Assembly (NCBI RefSeq): GCF_001612615.1
Contig: NZ_BDAU01000026.1
Coordinates: 46,385-110,384, forward strand
Direction: 5' to 3'
DNA: 64,000 nt
DNA from: Nocardia amikacinitolerans NBRC 108937
GTDB lineage: Bacteria > Actinomycetota > Actinomycetes > Mycobacteriales > Mycobacteriaceae
The notes beneath the pieces were generated by a model that did not search any database, was not told the DNA's origin, and saw nothing but the letters and a program-made list of their open reading frames with translations. Position 1 is the first letter of the stretch. Each line of letters begins with the position of its first letter. The translations under genes and the position numbers were made by a program. Shown here piece after piece: positions 43,295-52,964 of the stretch.

Positions 43295-44656
43295 CTACTC
43301 GGCGCTCTCGGCCTCGGTCTCGTCGGCGGAATCCGCGGGCGCGCCGAACATTTCGGCGGTGTCCACGGCGTTGCCCTCGGAATCGGTGACCTTCACCTTA
43401 CCGACGACACCGGCCAGCGCCTTGCCGCGGCGCACGTCGGCGAAGACCGCGCCGAGCTGACCGGCCTGCTGCACCTGCTGGATGAACTGCTCCGGCGACA
43501 GGCCGTAGCGCTGCGACTGGAACAGGATCCGCTCGGTGAGCTCCTCCTGGCCGACCTGGGTGTTCTCCGCCTCGGCGATGGCGTCCAGCAGCAGCTGGGT
43601 CTTCACCGACTTCTCGGCGGCCTCCTTGGTGTCCTTGTCGAACTCCTCGCGGCTGGAGCCCTGCGCCTCGAGCGCCTCGGCCAGCTTGGCCTCGTCGTGG
43701 TCGAAGCCGTGCACGGCGTCGTGCAGCACGGCGTCGATCTCGGCCTGCACGACCTTCTCCGGCAGCGGGACCTCGGTCTTCTCCAGCAGGGTCTCCAGGA
43801 CCTTGTCGCGGATCTCGCCCGCCTGCTGCACCTTCTTGACCCGCTCGACCCGGCTCTTCAGGTCTTCCTTGAGCTCGTCGAGGGTGTCGAACTCCGAAGC
43901 GAGCTGGGCGAACTCGTCGTCGGCCTCCGGCAGCTCGCGCTCCTTGACCGACTGCACCGTCACCGTGATGACGGCTTCCTTGCCCGCGTGCTCGCCCGCG
44001 ACCAGCGTGGAGGTGAACTCCTTGGACTCACCGGCCGACAGGCCGACGATCGCCTCGTCGAGGCCCTCGATGAGCTGGCCCGAGCCGACCTCGTGGGACA
44101 GGCCGGTGGTGGCGGCGTCGGCCACCTCCTCGCCGTCCACGGTGGCGGCCAGATCGATCGAGACGAAGTCGCCGTTCTGAACCGGACGCTCCACGCCGGT
44201 CAGGGTGCCGAAGCGCTGACGCAGCGAGGTGAGCTGCTCCTCGATGTCCTCGTCGCCGATGCTGAACGCGTCGACGGTGACCTCGATCTCCTCGTAGCTG
44301 GGCAGCTCGATCTCGGGACGCACGTCGACCTCGGCGGTGAAGGCGAGCTCCTGGCCGTCCTCGATCTTGGTGATCTCGATGTCGGGCTGGCCGATGACCT
44401 TCACCTCGGCGGTGGTGACGGCCTCGCTGTAGCGACCGGGCAGCACGTCGTTGACGACCTGCTCGAGGACGGCGCCGCGGCCGAGGCGGGCTTCGAGGAG
44501 CTTGGCGGGCGCCTTGCCCGGGCGGAAACCGGGGATGCGGACCTGCTTGGCGAGGGCCTTGTAGGCGCGATCGAAGTCCGGCTTCAGTTCCTCGAAGGGC
44601 ACCTCGACATTGATCCGGACCCGGGTCGGGCTCAGCTGCTCGACGGTGCTCTTCAC
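43295..44656 (-). CDS. tig: Trigger factor
   Basis: Trigger factor is the ribosome-bound chaperone and prolyl isomerase that meets nascent chains. The 453-aa protein has the ribosome-binding domain with GFRPGKAPAKLLEARLGR (the GFRxGxxP signature), a PPIase domain (about 160-240) and a long helical C-terminus ending in an acidic tail. GTG at 44656 is preferred over ATG at 44662: AAGGAG stands seven bases before the GTG but only one before the ATG, and mycobacterial proteins begin at the same KSTVEQL. Confidence 0.96.
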   Translation of the reverse strand: MKSTVEQLSPTRVRINVEVPFEELKPDFDRAYKALAKQVRIPGFRPGKAPAKLLEARLGRGAVLEQVVNDVLPGRYSEAVTTAEVKVIGQPDIEITKIEDGQELAFTAEVDVRPEIELPSYEEIEVTVDAFSIGDEDIEEQLTSLRQRFGTLTGVERPVQNGDFVSIDLAATVDGEEVADAATTGLSHEVGSGQLIEGLDEAIVGLSAGESKEFTSTLVAGEHAGKEAVITVTVQSVKERELPEADDEFAQLASEFDTLDELKEDLKSRVERVKKVQQAGEIRDKVLETLLEKTEVPLPEKVVQAEIDAVLHDAVHGFDHDEAKLAEALEAQGSSREEFDKDTKEAAEKSVKTQLLLDAIAEAENTQVGQEELTERILFQSQRYGLSPEQFIQQVQQAGQLGAVFADVRRGKALAGVVGKVKVTDSEGNAVDTAEMFGAPADSADETEAESAE

Positions 44657-44805
44657 GGACATGCTCCTTGGTTCGTTGTTCGTTCGGGTTGGCGCGACTC
44701 CCAGCGGGGTGCGCGTACGCATCCCGACCAGGGTAGTTGACCGGCCGTCGGCGCCTGCAATCGGTCACGGCGCGGCGCTGCCCGCAGCGCCGCGACCGGC
44801 TGCGT

Positions 44806-45366
44806 TCAGTTGCCGACGCCGACCGCGTCGGTGACGAAGACCAGCGTCTCGTTGGGCTTGATTCCGCCGCTGCCCGCGCCGTAGCCCAGGTTCGGCGGGA
44901 TGATCAGCAGCCTGCGCGCGCCCTGCTGGACACCGACGAGGCCTTGGTCCCAGCCGGGGATGACCTCACCGGCGCCGAGGTTCAGCTGGAAGGGCTTGCC
45001 GCGATCGAACGAGCTGTCCAGTTTCTTCTTGTCCGACCAGGTCACCAGCACGTAGTTCATGGTGAGCGGCTGATCCGCCACCGCTCCGGGGCCGCTGCCC
45101 TCGACCAGATCCTTGACGATCAGCTGGGTGGGCGGGTCGCAGTCGTCGGGGATGGTCACCGTCGGCGTCTCGCCGAAGCCGCCCGTCACCCCGATGTCCT
45201 CGGCCGTGCATTCCCGGCCGTGCTTCGCCTGCGCGACGGCGGCGCTTGTGGTGGTCGCCGTCGCGGTGGCGGCGGTGTCCTTGTCGTCGTCGGAGCCGCA
45301 GGCGGCCAGCGTGAACGCGGCCGCGGCGATGGCCCCGACACCGATGATCCTGCCGAGTGTGTGCAT
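44806..45366 (-). CDS. FKBP-type peptidyl-prolyl isomerase lipoprotein
   Basis: The 186-aa protein has a lipoprotein signal peptide ending in LAACGSDDD (lipobox LAAC), a Thr/Ala-rich spacer and a C-terminal FKBP domain (about 85-185) with GWDQGLVGVQQGARRLLIIP and LGYGAGSGGIKPNETLVFV. It should be lipid-anchored outside the cytoplasmic membrane and help fold exported proteins. ATG at 45366 is chosen because the signal peptide begins there. It is divergent from the phosphoketolase gene (133 bp). Confidence 0.9.
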   Translation of the reverse strand: MHTLGRIIGVGAIAAAAFTLAACGSDDDKDTAATATATTTSAAVAQAKHGRECTAEDIGVTGGFGETPTVTIPDDCDPPTQLIVKDLVEGSGPGAVADQPLTMNYVLVTWSDKKKLDSSFDRGKPFQLNLGAGEVIPGWDQGLVGVQQGARRLLIIPPNLGYGAGSGGIKPNETLVFVTDAVGVGN

Positions 45367-45499
45367 GCGGCGGACCCTAGACCACAACGCGGCCTCGCGC
45401 CCAGCGGCGGTTTCCGGCCGTGTCGGGGTGTCGCCGCCCCCGAACGGGTAATGCGGCCGGTGAAGCGGATTTCCCAGCGACCGTGAGGAGAGTCGGCGA

Positions 45500-47968
45500 A
45501 TGACGCAGATGGCCAGTTCCGGGGGCGACACCTCGGCGGACAATGTCGGCGAGCGAGGCGGCGTCTCCATCGCGCCCCGGCCCTATCGGCTGAGCGAGGT
45601 GTCCGGGCCGCTGGATCGCGCGGAACTGACCGCGATCGATGCTTGGTGGCGCGCGGCGAACTATCTGTCGGTCGGCCAGATCTATCTGATGAAGAACCCG
45701 CTGCTGCGCGAACCGTTGCGGCCCGAGCACATCAAGCCTCGGCTGCTCGGGCACTTCGGCACGGTGCCCGGGCTGAATCTGGTGTGGGCGCATGCCAACC
45801 GGGTGATCCGTCGCCGGGAACTGAACGCGGTGTTCGTCGCCGGTCCCGGCCACGGTGGTCCCGGTCCGAACGCCTGTGCGTGGCTGGAGGGCACCTATTC
45901 CGAGCTGTACAGCCACATTCCGCGCGACGGCGCTGGGATGGGGGCATTGTTCGCCCAGTTCTCCTTCCCCGGCGGGGTGCCCAGTCACTGCGCGCCCGAG
46001 ACGCCGGGCTCCTTCCACGAGGGCGGGGAGCTGGGCTATTCCCTGCTGCACGCCTATGGCGCCGCGCTGGACAATCCGGACCTCACGGTCTTCTGTGTGA
46101 TCGGCGACGGCGAGGCCGAGACCGGACCTTTGGCAGGCAGCTGGCACGCCAACAAGTTCCTCAATCCAGGACGCGACGGCGCGGTGTTGCCGATCCTGGC
46201 GCTCAACCAGTACAAGATCGCCAATCCGACCATTCTCGCGCGGATTCCGGAGCACGAGCTGATCGAGCTGCTGCGCGGATGCGGCTACGAGCCGATCGTC
46301 GTGGCGGGCGACGATCCGGCGACCGTGCACCAGGCGATGGCCGCTGCCGTTGACGGCTGCCTCGATCGGATCGACCGGATTCAGCGCGCCGCCAGGTCCG
46401 GCGCCGACGGCGCGCCCGCGAGCTGGCCGATGATCGTGCTGCGCACCCCCAAGGGCTGGACCTGTCCTCCGGTCGTGGACGGGGACCCGATCGAAGGCAC
46501 CTTCCGCGCCCATCAGGTGCCGCTGCCCGCCGCGCGGGACAACGACTCGCATCGCGAGGTGCTCGAACGATGGCTGCGCTCGTATCGCCCGGAGGAGCTG
46601 TTCGACGACGCCGGCCAGCCGGTGCCGGAATTGCTCGACCAAGTGCCAGCGGGTGATCGGCGGATGAGCGCCAATCCGGTGGCCAACGGCGGCATGCTCG
46701 TTCGCGATCTGCGCCTGCCGGACTGGCGCGAGTTCGGCGTCGAGGTGGACTCGCCCGGCGGCACGAAACACGAGGCAACCCGGGTGCTCGGCGGCTGGCT
46801 GCGCGAGGTGACCCGGCGCAATCCGGACAACTTCCTCACCTTCGCGCCCGACGAGCTCGCCAGCAACCGGCTCCAGGACATCCTGGAGGTCACCGGACGC
46901 GACTGGCAGGCCGAGATCGGTGAATACGACGTCGCGCTGGACCGCACCGGCCGGGTGATCGAGGTGCTCTCCGAGCACATGTGCCAGGGCCTGCTGGAGG
47001 GGTATCTGCTGACCGGCAGGCACGGGGTGTTCACCTGCTACGAGGCGTTCATCCACATCGTCGACGCGATGTTCAACCAGCACGCCAAGTGGCTGGACGC
47101 GAGCGCGGCGGTGTCGTGGCGGCGGCCGATCGCCAGCCTGAACTATCTGCTGTCCTCGCACGTCTGGCGACAGGACCACAACGGGTTCACCCACCAGGAT
47201 CCCGGCTTCCTCGACGTGGTGTTGAACAAGAAGCCCGAGATCGTGCGGGTCTACCTGCCACCGGACGCCAACACCCTGCTCTGCACCTACGACCACTGCC
47301 TGCGCTCACGCCACTACGTCAACGTGGTGGTGGCGGGCAAACAGCCGCAGGAGGACTGGCTGTCGGTTCCCGACGCAGCAACCCACTGCGCCAGAGGCCT
47401 CGGCATGTGGGAGTGGGCGGGCAACAACGACACCGTCGGCAGCACACCGGATGTCGTGCTGGCGTGCGCCGGTGACGTGCCGACGCTGGAGACACTGGCC
47501 GCCGCGGCGATTCTGCGTGATCGGTTGCCGGACTTGCGAGTTCGCGTGGTCAACGTGGTGGACCTGATGCGGCTGCTGCCCGCCGACGAGCATCCGCACG
47601 GCCTGCCCGACAGGGAGTTCGACACGCTGTTCACCACCGACCGTCCGGTGATCTTCGCCTTCCACGGCTACCCGTGGCTGGTTCACCGGCTGACCTACCG
47701 GCGCACCAACCACGGTGAGATGCACGTCCGCGGATACAAGGAAGAGGGGACCACGACAACTCCTTTCGACATGGTGATGCTCAACGACCTGGACCGATAC
47801 CACCTCGTCATGGACGTCATCGACCGGGTGCCCGACCTGCGCGAGAAGGCCGCGGGGCTGCGCCAGGAGATGGTCGATGCCCGCTGGAAGGCACGCGCGT
47901 GGACCCGCGAGCACGGCGAAGACATCCCGTGCGTCGCGGAATGGAGCTGGCCCGAAGTCAGCCTCTGA
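45500..47968 (+). CDS. xfp: Phosphoketolase (xylulose-5-phosphate/fructose-6-phosphate)
   Basis: Phosphoketolase splits xylulose 5-phosphate (and often fructose 6-phosphate) with phosphate to acetyl phosphate and a shorter sugar phosphate, using thiamine diphosphate. The 822-aa protein contains the N-terminal GPGHGGPGPNACAWLEGTYS, the TPP motif VIGDGEAETGPLAGSW, LNQYKIANPTILARI, and HVWRQDHNGFTHQDPGF in the Pyr domain. Length fits the family. It lies upstream of hen1 with a 133-bp gap; no metabolic link between them is evident. Confidence 0.95.
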   Translation: MTQMASSGGDTSADNVGERGGVSIAPRPYRLSEVSGPLDRAELTAIDAWWRAANYLSVGQIYLMKNPLLREPLRPEHIKPRLLGHFGTVPGLNLVWAHANRVIRRRELNAVFVAGPGHGGPGPNACAWLEGTYSELYSHIPRDGAGMGALFAQFSFPGGVPSHCAPETPGSFHEGGELGYSLLHAYGAALDNPDLTVFCVIGDGEAETGPLAGSWHANKFLNPGRDGAVLPILALNQYKIANPTILARIPEHELIELLRGCGYEPIVVAGDDPATVHQAMAAAVDGCLDRIDRIQRAARSGADGAPASWPMIVLRTPKGWTCPPVVDGDPIEGTFRAHQVPLPAARDNDSHREVLERWLRSYRPEELFDDAGQPVPELLDQVPAGDRRMSANPVANGGMLVRDLRLPDWREFGVEVDSPGGTKHEATRVLGGWLREVTRRNPDNFLTFAPDELASNRLQDILEVTGRDWQAEIGEYDVALDRTGRVIEVLSEHMCQGLLEGYLLTGRHGVFTCYEAFIHIVDAMFNQHAKWLDASAAVSWRRPIASLNYLLSSHVWRQDHNGFTHQDPGFLDVVLNKKPEIVRVYLPPDANTLLCTYDHCLRSRHYVNVVVAGKQPQEDWLSVPDAATHCARGLGMWEWAGNNDTVGSTPDVVLACAGDVPTLETLAAAAILRDRLPDLRVRVVNVVDLMRLLPADEHPHGLPDREFDTLFTTDRPVIFAFHGYPWLVHRLTYRRTNHGEMHVRGYKEEGTTTTPFDMVMLNDLDRYHLVMDVIDRVPDLREKAAGLRQEMVDARWKARAWTREHGEDIPCVAEWSWPEVSL

Positions 47969-48101
47969 CAGTAGCCGCGCGGCGGGAGCGACAGCCGGTT
48001 GTTCACATATCGGCCCCGAAATTGTTTGTGCCAGATGGAAATACACCGCCGCTGTGGAAAACTTCCTTGCGGGCCCGTGGAGGGTCGGCGACGATCGCAG
48101 C

Positions 48102-49886
48102 ATGCTGCTGACGATCACCTGCACGCGACCGGAGGGCGCGGACTGGCCCGCGACCGATCTCGGGTTCCTGCTGCACAAAAACCCCGAGCGGGTGCAGGCG
48201 TTCGAGCAGTCCTACGGCACCGCGCACGTGGTGTATCCGGAGGCGGATCCGGCGCGCTGTACCGCGGCGTTGGTCCTAGAGGTGGACCCGATCCGCTTGG
48301 TGCGCGGACGTTCCCGTGGCACACCGGATTTCAGCCTCGGTCAGTACGTCAACGACCGGCCGTACGCGGCGTCGTCGCTGTTGTCCGTGGCGATCGGCGC
48401 GGTGTTCCGCACGGCGCTGCACGGGCAGTGCAAAGCGCGTCCGGAACTCGCGCTCGCCGCGCTGCCGTTGCGGATCGAACTGCCCGCGGTGCCGTGCAAG
48501 GGTGGCGCCGAGGCCGCGGAGCGGGTGTTCGCACCGCTCGGCTGGAATGTCTCGACCACGCCGCTCCCCCTCGATCCCGCCTTCCCGGAGTGGGGTGATT
48601 CGCACTATCTGCGGTTGGCCCTGGCCGGTGACATGCGGCTGGCCGACGCCCTCTCGCACCTGTACGTTCTGCTGCCCGTCCTCGACGGAGCCAAGCACTA
48701 CTGGATGGCCGCCGACGAGGTCGACAAGCTGATCCGCGCGGGCGGCGGGTGGTTGGCCGAGCATCCGGAACGCGGGTGGATCGCCCGGCGCTACCTGGCC
48801 CGGCGTCAGTCGCTCGTTCGGACAGCGCTGGCGCGCTTGGCGGAGATCGACGAGGCCGATCCGGATGATCTCGGCGCGGTGGAGGACTACGTCGATGGCG
48901 CGGATGCGTTGAGCTACAACGCTTCCGGTTCATCCGACCGTTCTTCGCACGGCGGCAGCGCTACCTCTTCGCGGGCGGACAGTTCGATTCCGGAGCACAC
49001 CGCTGGAGCTACGGGTTCGCACGGGAACGGCATGGCGACACAGTGCACACCGCTAGACGCGGCAGACGCTCAGCCTGGATCGTCGCTGGGCGACGCAACA
49101 TCCTACGGAATGCACCCTGCCCCGGACCAGGCCGTCTCGCTCGCGGTGACGCAGCGAACGGATGAATCCGCACTGGGCGCCGCCGCTGGCGCGTCTGCCG
49201 TCGACTCGGCGGGCGAACAAGGCACCGGCGAAACCCGCGCGCCGTCTCTGGCGGTGCAGCGGCGGCGGGCGGTGCTCGACGCGCTGGGTGAGGTCGGGGC
49301 GCAGCGGGTACTGGATCTCGGGTGCGGTGAGGGCGCTCTGCTGCGAGAGTTGCTTGCGGACAAGATGTTCACCGAGATCGTCGGCGTCGACGTGTCGATG
49401 CGGGCGCTGCACATCGCCAAGCGCAAGCTGCGGCTGGACCGCATGCCGGAGCGTGTCGCGCGCAGGCTCACGTTGCTCCAGGGCGCGCTCACCTACACCG
49501 ACGCGCGGCTGCGCGGCTACGACGCGGCGGTGCTGATGGAGGTGATCGAGCACGTCGACCCGCCCCGCCTCGGCGCGCTGGAGCACGCCGTATTCGCGAC
49601 GGCCGCACCGGGTTCCGTCGTGGTGACGACGCCGAACTCGGAATACAACGCGGCCTACGAGACCTTGCCCGCGGGCAAGTTCCGCCACGACGACCACCGG
49701 TTCGAGTGGACCCGCGCCGAATTCGCCGCCTGGGCGACCGGCGTCGCGCAGCGCAACGGGTACCGCGTTCGGCTGCGCCCCGTTGGCGACGAGCATCCCG
49801 GGCTCGGTGCGCCAACACAGCTGGCGTTGTTCACCAGAATCGACGGGCCCCGGCCCACCGGCGCGGACACGAAAGGAGCCGTGTGA
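48102..49886 (+). CDS. hen1: Hen1 3'-terminal RNA 2'-O-methyltransferase
   Basis: Bacterial Hen1 adds a 2'-O-methyl group to the 3' end of broken RNA before Pnkp seals it. The 594-aa protein begins MLLTITCTRPEGADWPATD and has an N-terminal ligase-activating domain (about 1-260, with LGFLLHKNPERVQ). A Ser/Ala-rich linker of about 120 residues (265-385) follows. The C-terminal methyltransferase carries the SAM motif VLDLGCGEGALLREL, DAAVLMEVIEHVDPPRL and a HDDHRFEW metal-site segment (family motif ExxH/H). It is about 130 residues longer than the characterised Clostridium protein, mostly through the linker. Pnkp follows with a one-base overlap. Confidence 0.92.
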   Translation: MLLTITCTRPEGADWPATDLGFLLHKNPERVQAFEQSYGTAHVVYPEADPARCTAALVLEVDPIRLVRGRSRGTPDFSLGQYVNDRPYAASSLLSVAIGAVFRTALHGQCKARPELALAALPLRIELPAVPCKGGAEAAERVFAPLGWNVSTTPLPLDPAFPEWGDSHYLRLALAGDMRLADALSHLYVLLPVLDGAKHYWMAADEVDKLIRAGGGWLAEHPERGWIARRYLARRQSLVRTALARLAEIDEADPDDLGAVEDYVDGADALSYNASGSSDRSSHGGSATSSRADSSIPEHTAGATGSHGNGMATQCTPLDAADAQPGSSLGDATSYGMHPAPDQAVSLAVTQRTDESALGAAAGASAVDSAGEQGTGETRAPSLAVQRRRAVLDALGEVGAQRVLDLGCGEGALLRELLADKMFTEIVGVDVSMRALHIAKRKLRLDRMPERVARRLTLLQGALTYTDARLRGYDAAVLMEVIEHVDPPRLGALEHAVFATAAPGSVVVTTPNSEYNAAYETLPAGKFRHDDHRFEWTRAEFAAWATGVAQRNGYRVRLRPVGDEHPGLGAPTQLALFTRIDGPRPTGADTKGAV

Positions 49887-52564
49887 TGACCGAACTGTCC
49901 ATCCCTGAACTGTCGCTCGTCGTGCTCATCGGCAGCACCGGCTCGGGCAAGTCGACGTTCGCGCGCAAGCACTTTCCGCAGACGGCCGTCGTCTCTTCCG
50001 ACGCGTGCCGCGGCATCGTCAGCGACGATGAGAACGACCAGTCGGCCACCCCGGACGCGTTCGCGCTGCTGCACCACATCGCGGGTATCCGGCTGCGCCG
50101 CGGCCTGCGCACGGTGATCGATGCGACGAACGTGCAGCCGCGGGCGCGGCAGGAGCTCGTCGCGGTGGCGCGCGCCCACGATGTGCTTCCGGTGGCCATC
50201 GTGCTCGACGTGCCGGACGCGGTGTGCCTGCGACGCAATGCGCTGCGGCCCGATCGTTCGCATCTCGCCGCGCACGTGGTGCATCGCCAGCAGCGGGAGC
50301 TGCGGCGCGGTCTGCGCGGCTTGGAGCGCGAGGGCTTCCGCAAGGTGTACGTGTTGCGCGGGACCGAGGAGATCGAGGGCGCGACCGTCGTCGACGAGAA
50401 GGCATGGAACGACAAGCGCGAACTCACCGGGCCGTTCGACGTGATCGGCGACGTACACGGCTGCCGCGCCGAACTGGAGACGCTGCTCGGCGAACTCGGG
50501 TACGCGCTGGAGCGTGACGAGGCCGGGCGTGCGGTCGGCGCGCGTCATCCGCACGGACGCACCGCGGTGTTCGTCGGCGACCTTGTCGACCGCGGCCCCG
50601 ACACCCCGGGTGTATTGCGGCTGGTGATGGGCATGGTCGCCGCGGGAACGGCGCTGTGCGTCACCGGCAATCACGAACACAAGCTGGTTCGCGCGCTGGA
50701 CGGCAAGAAGGTCAAGGTCGCGCACGGCCTCGCCGAATCGCTGAGCCAGCTCGAGGCGGAGGACGAGGATTTCCGCAAGGCCACGCTCGACTTCTGCCGC
50801 GGGCTGATCAGCCACTACGTACTCGACGGCGGCAACCTCGTCGTCGCGCATGCCGGACTGAAAGAGGAGTACCAGGGCCGCGCGTCCGGCCGGGTCCGCG
50901 CGTTCGCGATGTACGGCGAATCGACCGGCGAGACGGACGAATACGGCTTTCCGGTGCGCTATCCGTGGGCATCGGACTACCGCGGCCGTGCCACCGTGCT
51001 GTACGGCCACACGCCGGTGACCGAGCTGCGCTGGGTGAACAACACGCTCTGCCTGGATACCGGCGTGGTGTTCGGCGGTCGTCTCACGGCGCTGCGCTAC
51101 CCGGAGCGCGAGCCGGTTTCCGTTCCCGCCGAACAGGTTTGGTACGAGCCGGTGCGCCCGCTCGCGCCGGCCGTAGCCACCACGGCCGACACGACCGCCG
51201 CCGTGGTGCACCGCGATCCCGGCGTGCTGGATCTCGACGACGTGCTTGGCCGCCGCGTGGTGCACACCCGCCACCACGGCCGCGTCGGCGTGCAGGAGGA
51301 GAACGCCGGGGCCGCCCTGGAGGTGATGAGCCGCTTCGCGATCGATCCGCGCTGGCTGGTGTACCTTCCGCCGACGATGGCGCCGTGCGCGACTTCGTCG
51401 CTGGACGGCTACCTCGAGCATCCGGCCGAGGCGTTCGCCTACTACCGGAGCGAAGGGGTGGGCCGGGTGGTGTGCGAGGAGAAGCACATGGGCTCGCGCG
51501 CCGTCGTCCTGGTGACCCGCTCAGCGGCGGTCGCGCGGGACCGTTTCGGCGTCGAGGACGACGGCACGGGCGCGATCTACACGCGCACCGGCCGCCCGTT
51601 CTTCGACGACCCCGCCCAGACCGAGTCGTTGCTCGCGCGAGTCCGCGCGGCGGCCGAGGCCGCGGGGCTGTTCGAGGACTTGCGCAGCGAGTGGCTGCTG
51701 CTGGACACGGAACTGCTGCCGTGGTCGGCGAAGGCCGTCGGACTGCTGCGCAACCAGTACGCGGCGGTCGGCGCCGCAGCGAGGGCCGCGCTCGGCGACA
51801 CCGCGGCGGTGCTGGCGGCCGTCGCGGCGCGCGGCCAGGACGTCACCGAGCTGGCCGAGCGCACCGCGGGACGGCGCGCGGACGCCGCGGCCTTCACCAC
51901 CGCCTACGGACGCTACTGCTGGACGACCGACGGGCTGGCCGGGCTGCGCCTCGCCCCGTTCCAACTGCTGGCGGCGGAGGGCGTCAACCACGCCACCCGC
52001 GACCACGCCTGGCACCTGGCGGTGATCGATCGCCTGGTCGCCGCCGATCCGGAGCTGTTCACGCCGACGCGCCGGATGGTGGTGGATCTCGCCGATGCCG
52101 ACAGCGAAGCGGCCGCGACGGCGTGGTGGATCGAACTCACCACCGCGGGCGGCGAGGGCATGGTCGTGAAGCCGTTCGATTCCCTCGTCCGAAGTCGATC
52201 CGTCGACCGCCCCGGCACCGACGGTGAGCGTGGTCTCGAGGGACCCGGTTCGGCACCGGATACTTCGGAAACGACCGACACGCCACCCCGAGAACAGTCG
52301 GCCCGCCTGGTGCAGCCGGGCGTGAAATGCCGTGGACCCGAATACCTTCGGATCATCTACGGCCCGGAGTACCTGCGCGAGCCCAACCTTCGCCGCCTGC
52401 GCACCCGCGGTCTCGGGCGCAAGCGGTCGATGGCGCTGCGCGAGTATGCGCTCGGGCTGGAGGCGCTGGACCGGTTCGTCGCGGGCGAGCCACTGTGGCG
52501 GGTGCACGAGGCGGTGTTCGCGGTGCTGGCCCTGGAATCGGAGCCGGTCGACCCGCGACTGTGA
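49886..52564 (+). CDS. pnkp: Polynucleotide kinase-phosphatase / RNA ligase (Pnkp)
   Basis: Bacterial Pnkp repairs RNA ends and, with Hen1, reseals tRNA cut by ribotoxins. The 892-aa protein has three domains: a kinase (P-loop GSTGSGKST near 18-26), a calcineurin-like phosphatase (DVHGCRAELE, GDLVDRGPD, TGNHEHKL), and a C-terminal ligase/adenylyltransferase (EEKHMGSRAVVLV, with the nucleotidyl Lys in the motif, then GMVVKP and QPGVKCRGPEYLRIIYG). A low-complexity insert of about 40 residues separates GMVVKP from QPGVKC. It overlaps hen1 by one base (TGATG), and AAAGGAG precedes its ATG. Confidence 0.94.
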   Translation: MTELSIPELSLVVLIGSTGSGKSTFARKHFPQTAVVSSDACRGIVSDDENDQSATPDAFALLHHIAGIRLRRGLRTVIDATNVQPRARQELVAVARAHDVLPVAIVLDVPDAVCLRRNALRPDRSHLAAHVVHRQQRELRRGLRGLEREGFRKVYVLRGTEEIEGATVVDEKAWNDKRELTGPFDVIGDVHGCRAELETLLGELGYALERDEAGRAVGARHPHGRTAVFVGDLVDRGPDTPGVLRLVMGMVAAGTALCVTGNHEHKLVRALDGKKVKVAHGLAESLSQLEAEDEDFRKATLDFCRGLISHYVLDGGNLVVAHAGLKEEYQGRASGRVRAFAMYGESTGETDEYGFPVRYPWASDYRGRATVLYGHTPVTELRWVNNTLCLDTGVVFGGRLTALRYPEREPVSVPAEQVWYEPVRPLAPAVATTADTTAAVVHRDPGVLDLDDVLGRRVVHTRHHGRVGVQEENAGAALEVMSRFAIDPRWLVYLPPTMAPCATSSLDGYLEHPAEAFAYYRSEGVGRVVCEEKHMGSRAVVLVTRSAAVARDRFGVEDDGTGAIYTRTGRPFFDDPAQTESLLARVRAAAEAAGLFEDLRSEWLLLDTELLPWSAKAVGLLRNQYAAVGAAARAALGDTAAVLAAVAARGQDVTELAERTAGRRADAAAFTTAYGRYCWTTDGLAGLRLAPFQLLAAEGVNHATRDHAWHLAVIDRLVAADPELFTPTRRMVVDLADADSEAAATAWWIELTTAGGEGMVVKPFDSLVRSRSVDRPGTDGERGLEGPGSAPDTSETTDTPPREQSARLVQPGVKCRGPEYLRIIYGPEYLREPNLRRLRTRGLGRKRSMALREYALGLEALDRFVAGEPLWRVHEAVFAVLALESEPVDPRL

Positions 52565-52576
52565 CGGGCGGCGCTC

Positions 52577-52630
52577 GAGGCGGTTGTTCGTGGTGCTGGC
52601 TCTCGAATCGGAACCCGCCGAGCCGCGTCG
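52577..52630 (+). repeat. Decayed duplicate of the pnkp 3' end
   Basis: The bases just after pnkp repeat its last 53 bases (52508-52560) imperfectly: the copy encodes VLALESEPAEPR against VLALESEPVDPRL in pnkp, shifted by an inserted T. It looks like a tandem duplication that is drifting. Confidence 0.75.
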
Positions 52631-52820
52631 GTGCGGACGGCGCAGGAGGCGGAATAGCCGGGCGTCGTCCGCCGCGCACGCGGCAGAGCGAAGGCTGGAG
52701 GAAGGGCAGCTGTCCGATGTGCGCATGCTTGTCCGTCCGGCCGTAGACGAGGAGGCCGATAGGTTGACCACCCGCTCGATACGGCTTCACCGTCGACGTG
52801 GAGGGCGACGAAACCGAGGC

Positions 52821-52964
52821 GCGTACCCGACGTCACCCGCCCGCGCGTACCCGACGTCACCCGCCCGCGCGTACCCGACGTCACCCGCCCGCGCGTACCC
52901 GACGTCACCCGTGCCGCGCGGCCCGACGTCACCGGTGGCGCACGTACCCGGCGTCACCGGTGCG
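52821..52964. repeat. 24-bp tandem repeat, about six units
   Basis: Four nearly identical 24-bp units (52821-52916) and two degenerate ones (52917-52964) follow each other. Each has a core around CCGACGTCACC (GGCGTC in the last) with a GACGTC palindrome in most. The unit is eight codons long, and both strands stay open through the array, but no start or family supports a gene. It may be a VNTR-type locus. Confidence 0.9.

Noticed and set aside
45377..47296. Long minus-strand open frame of 639 codons opposite the phosphoketolase gene
   Set aside because: It shows no family motif; the plus strand encodes a complete phosphoketolase, so this is an antisense shadow.
52821..52964. CRISPR array
   Set aside because: The repeats are directly adjacent without spacers, and no cas gene is present.
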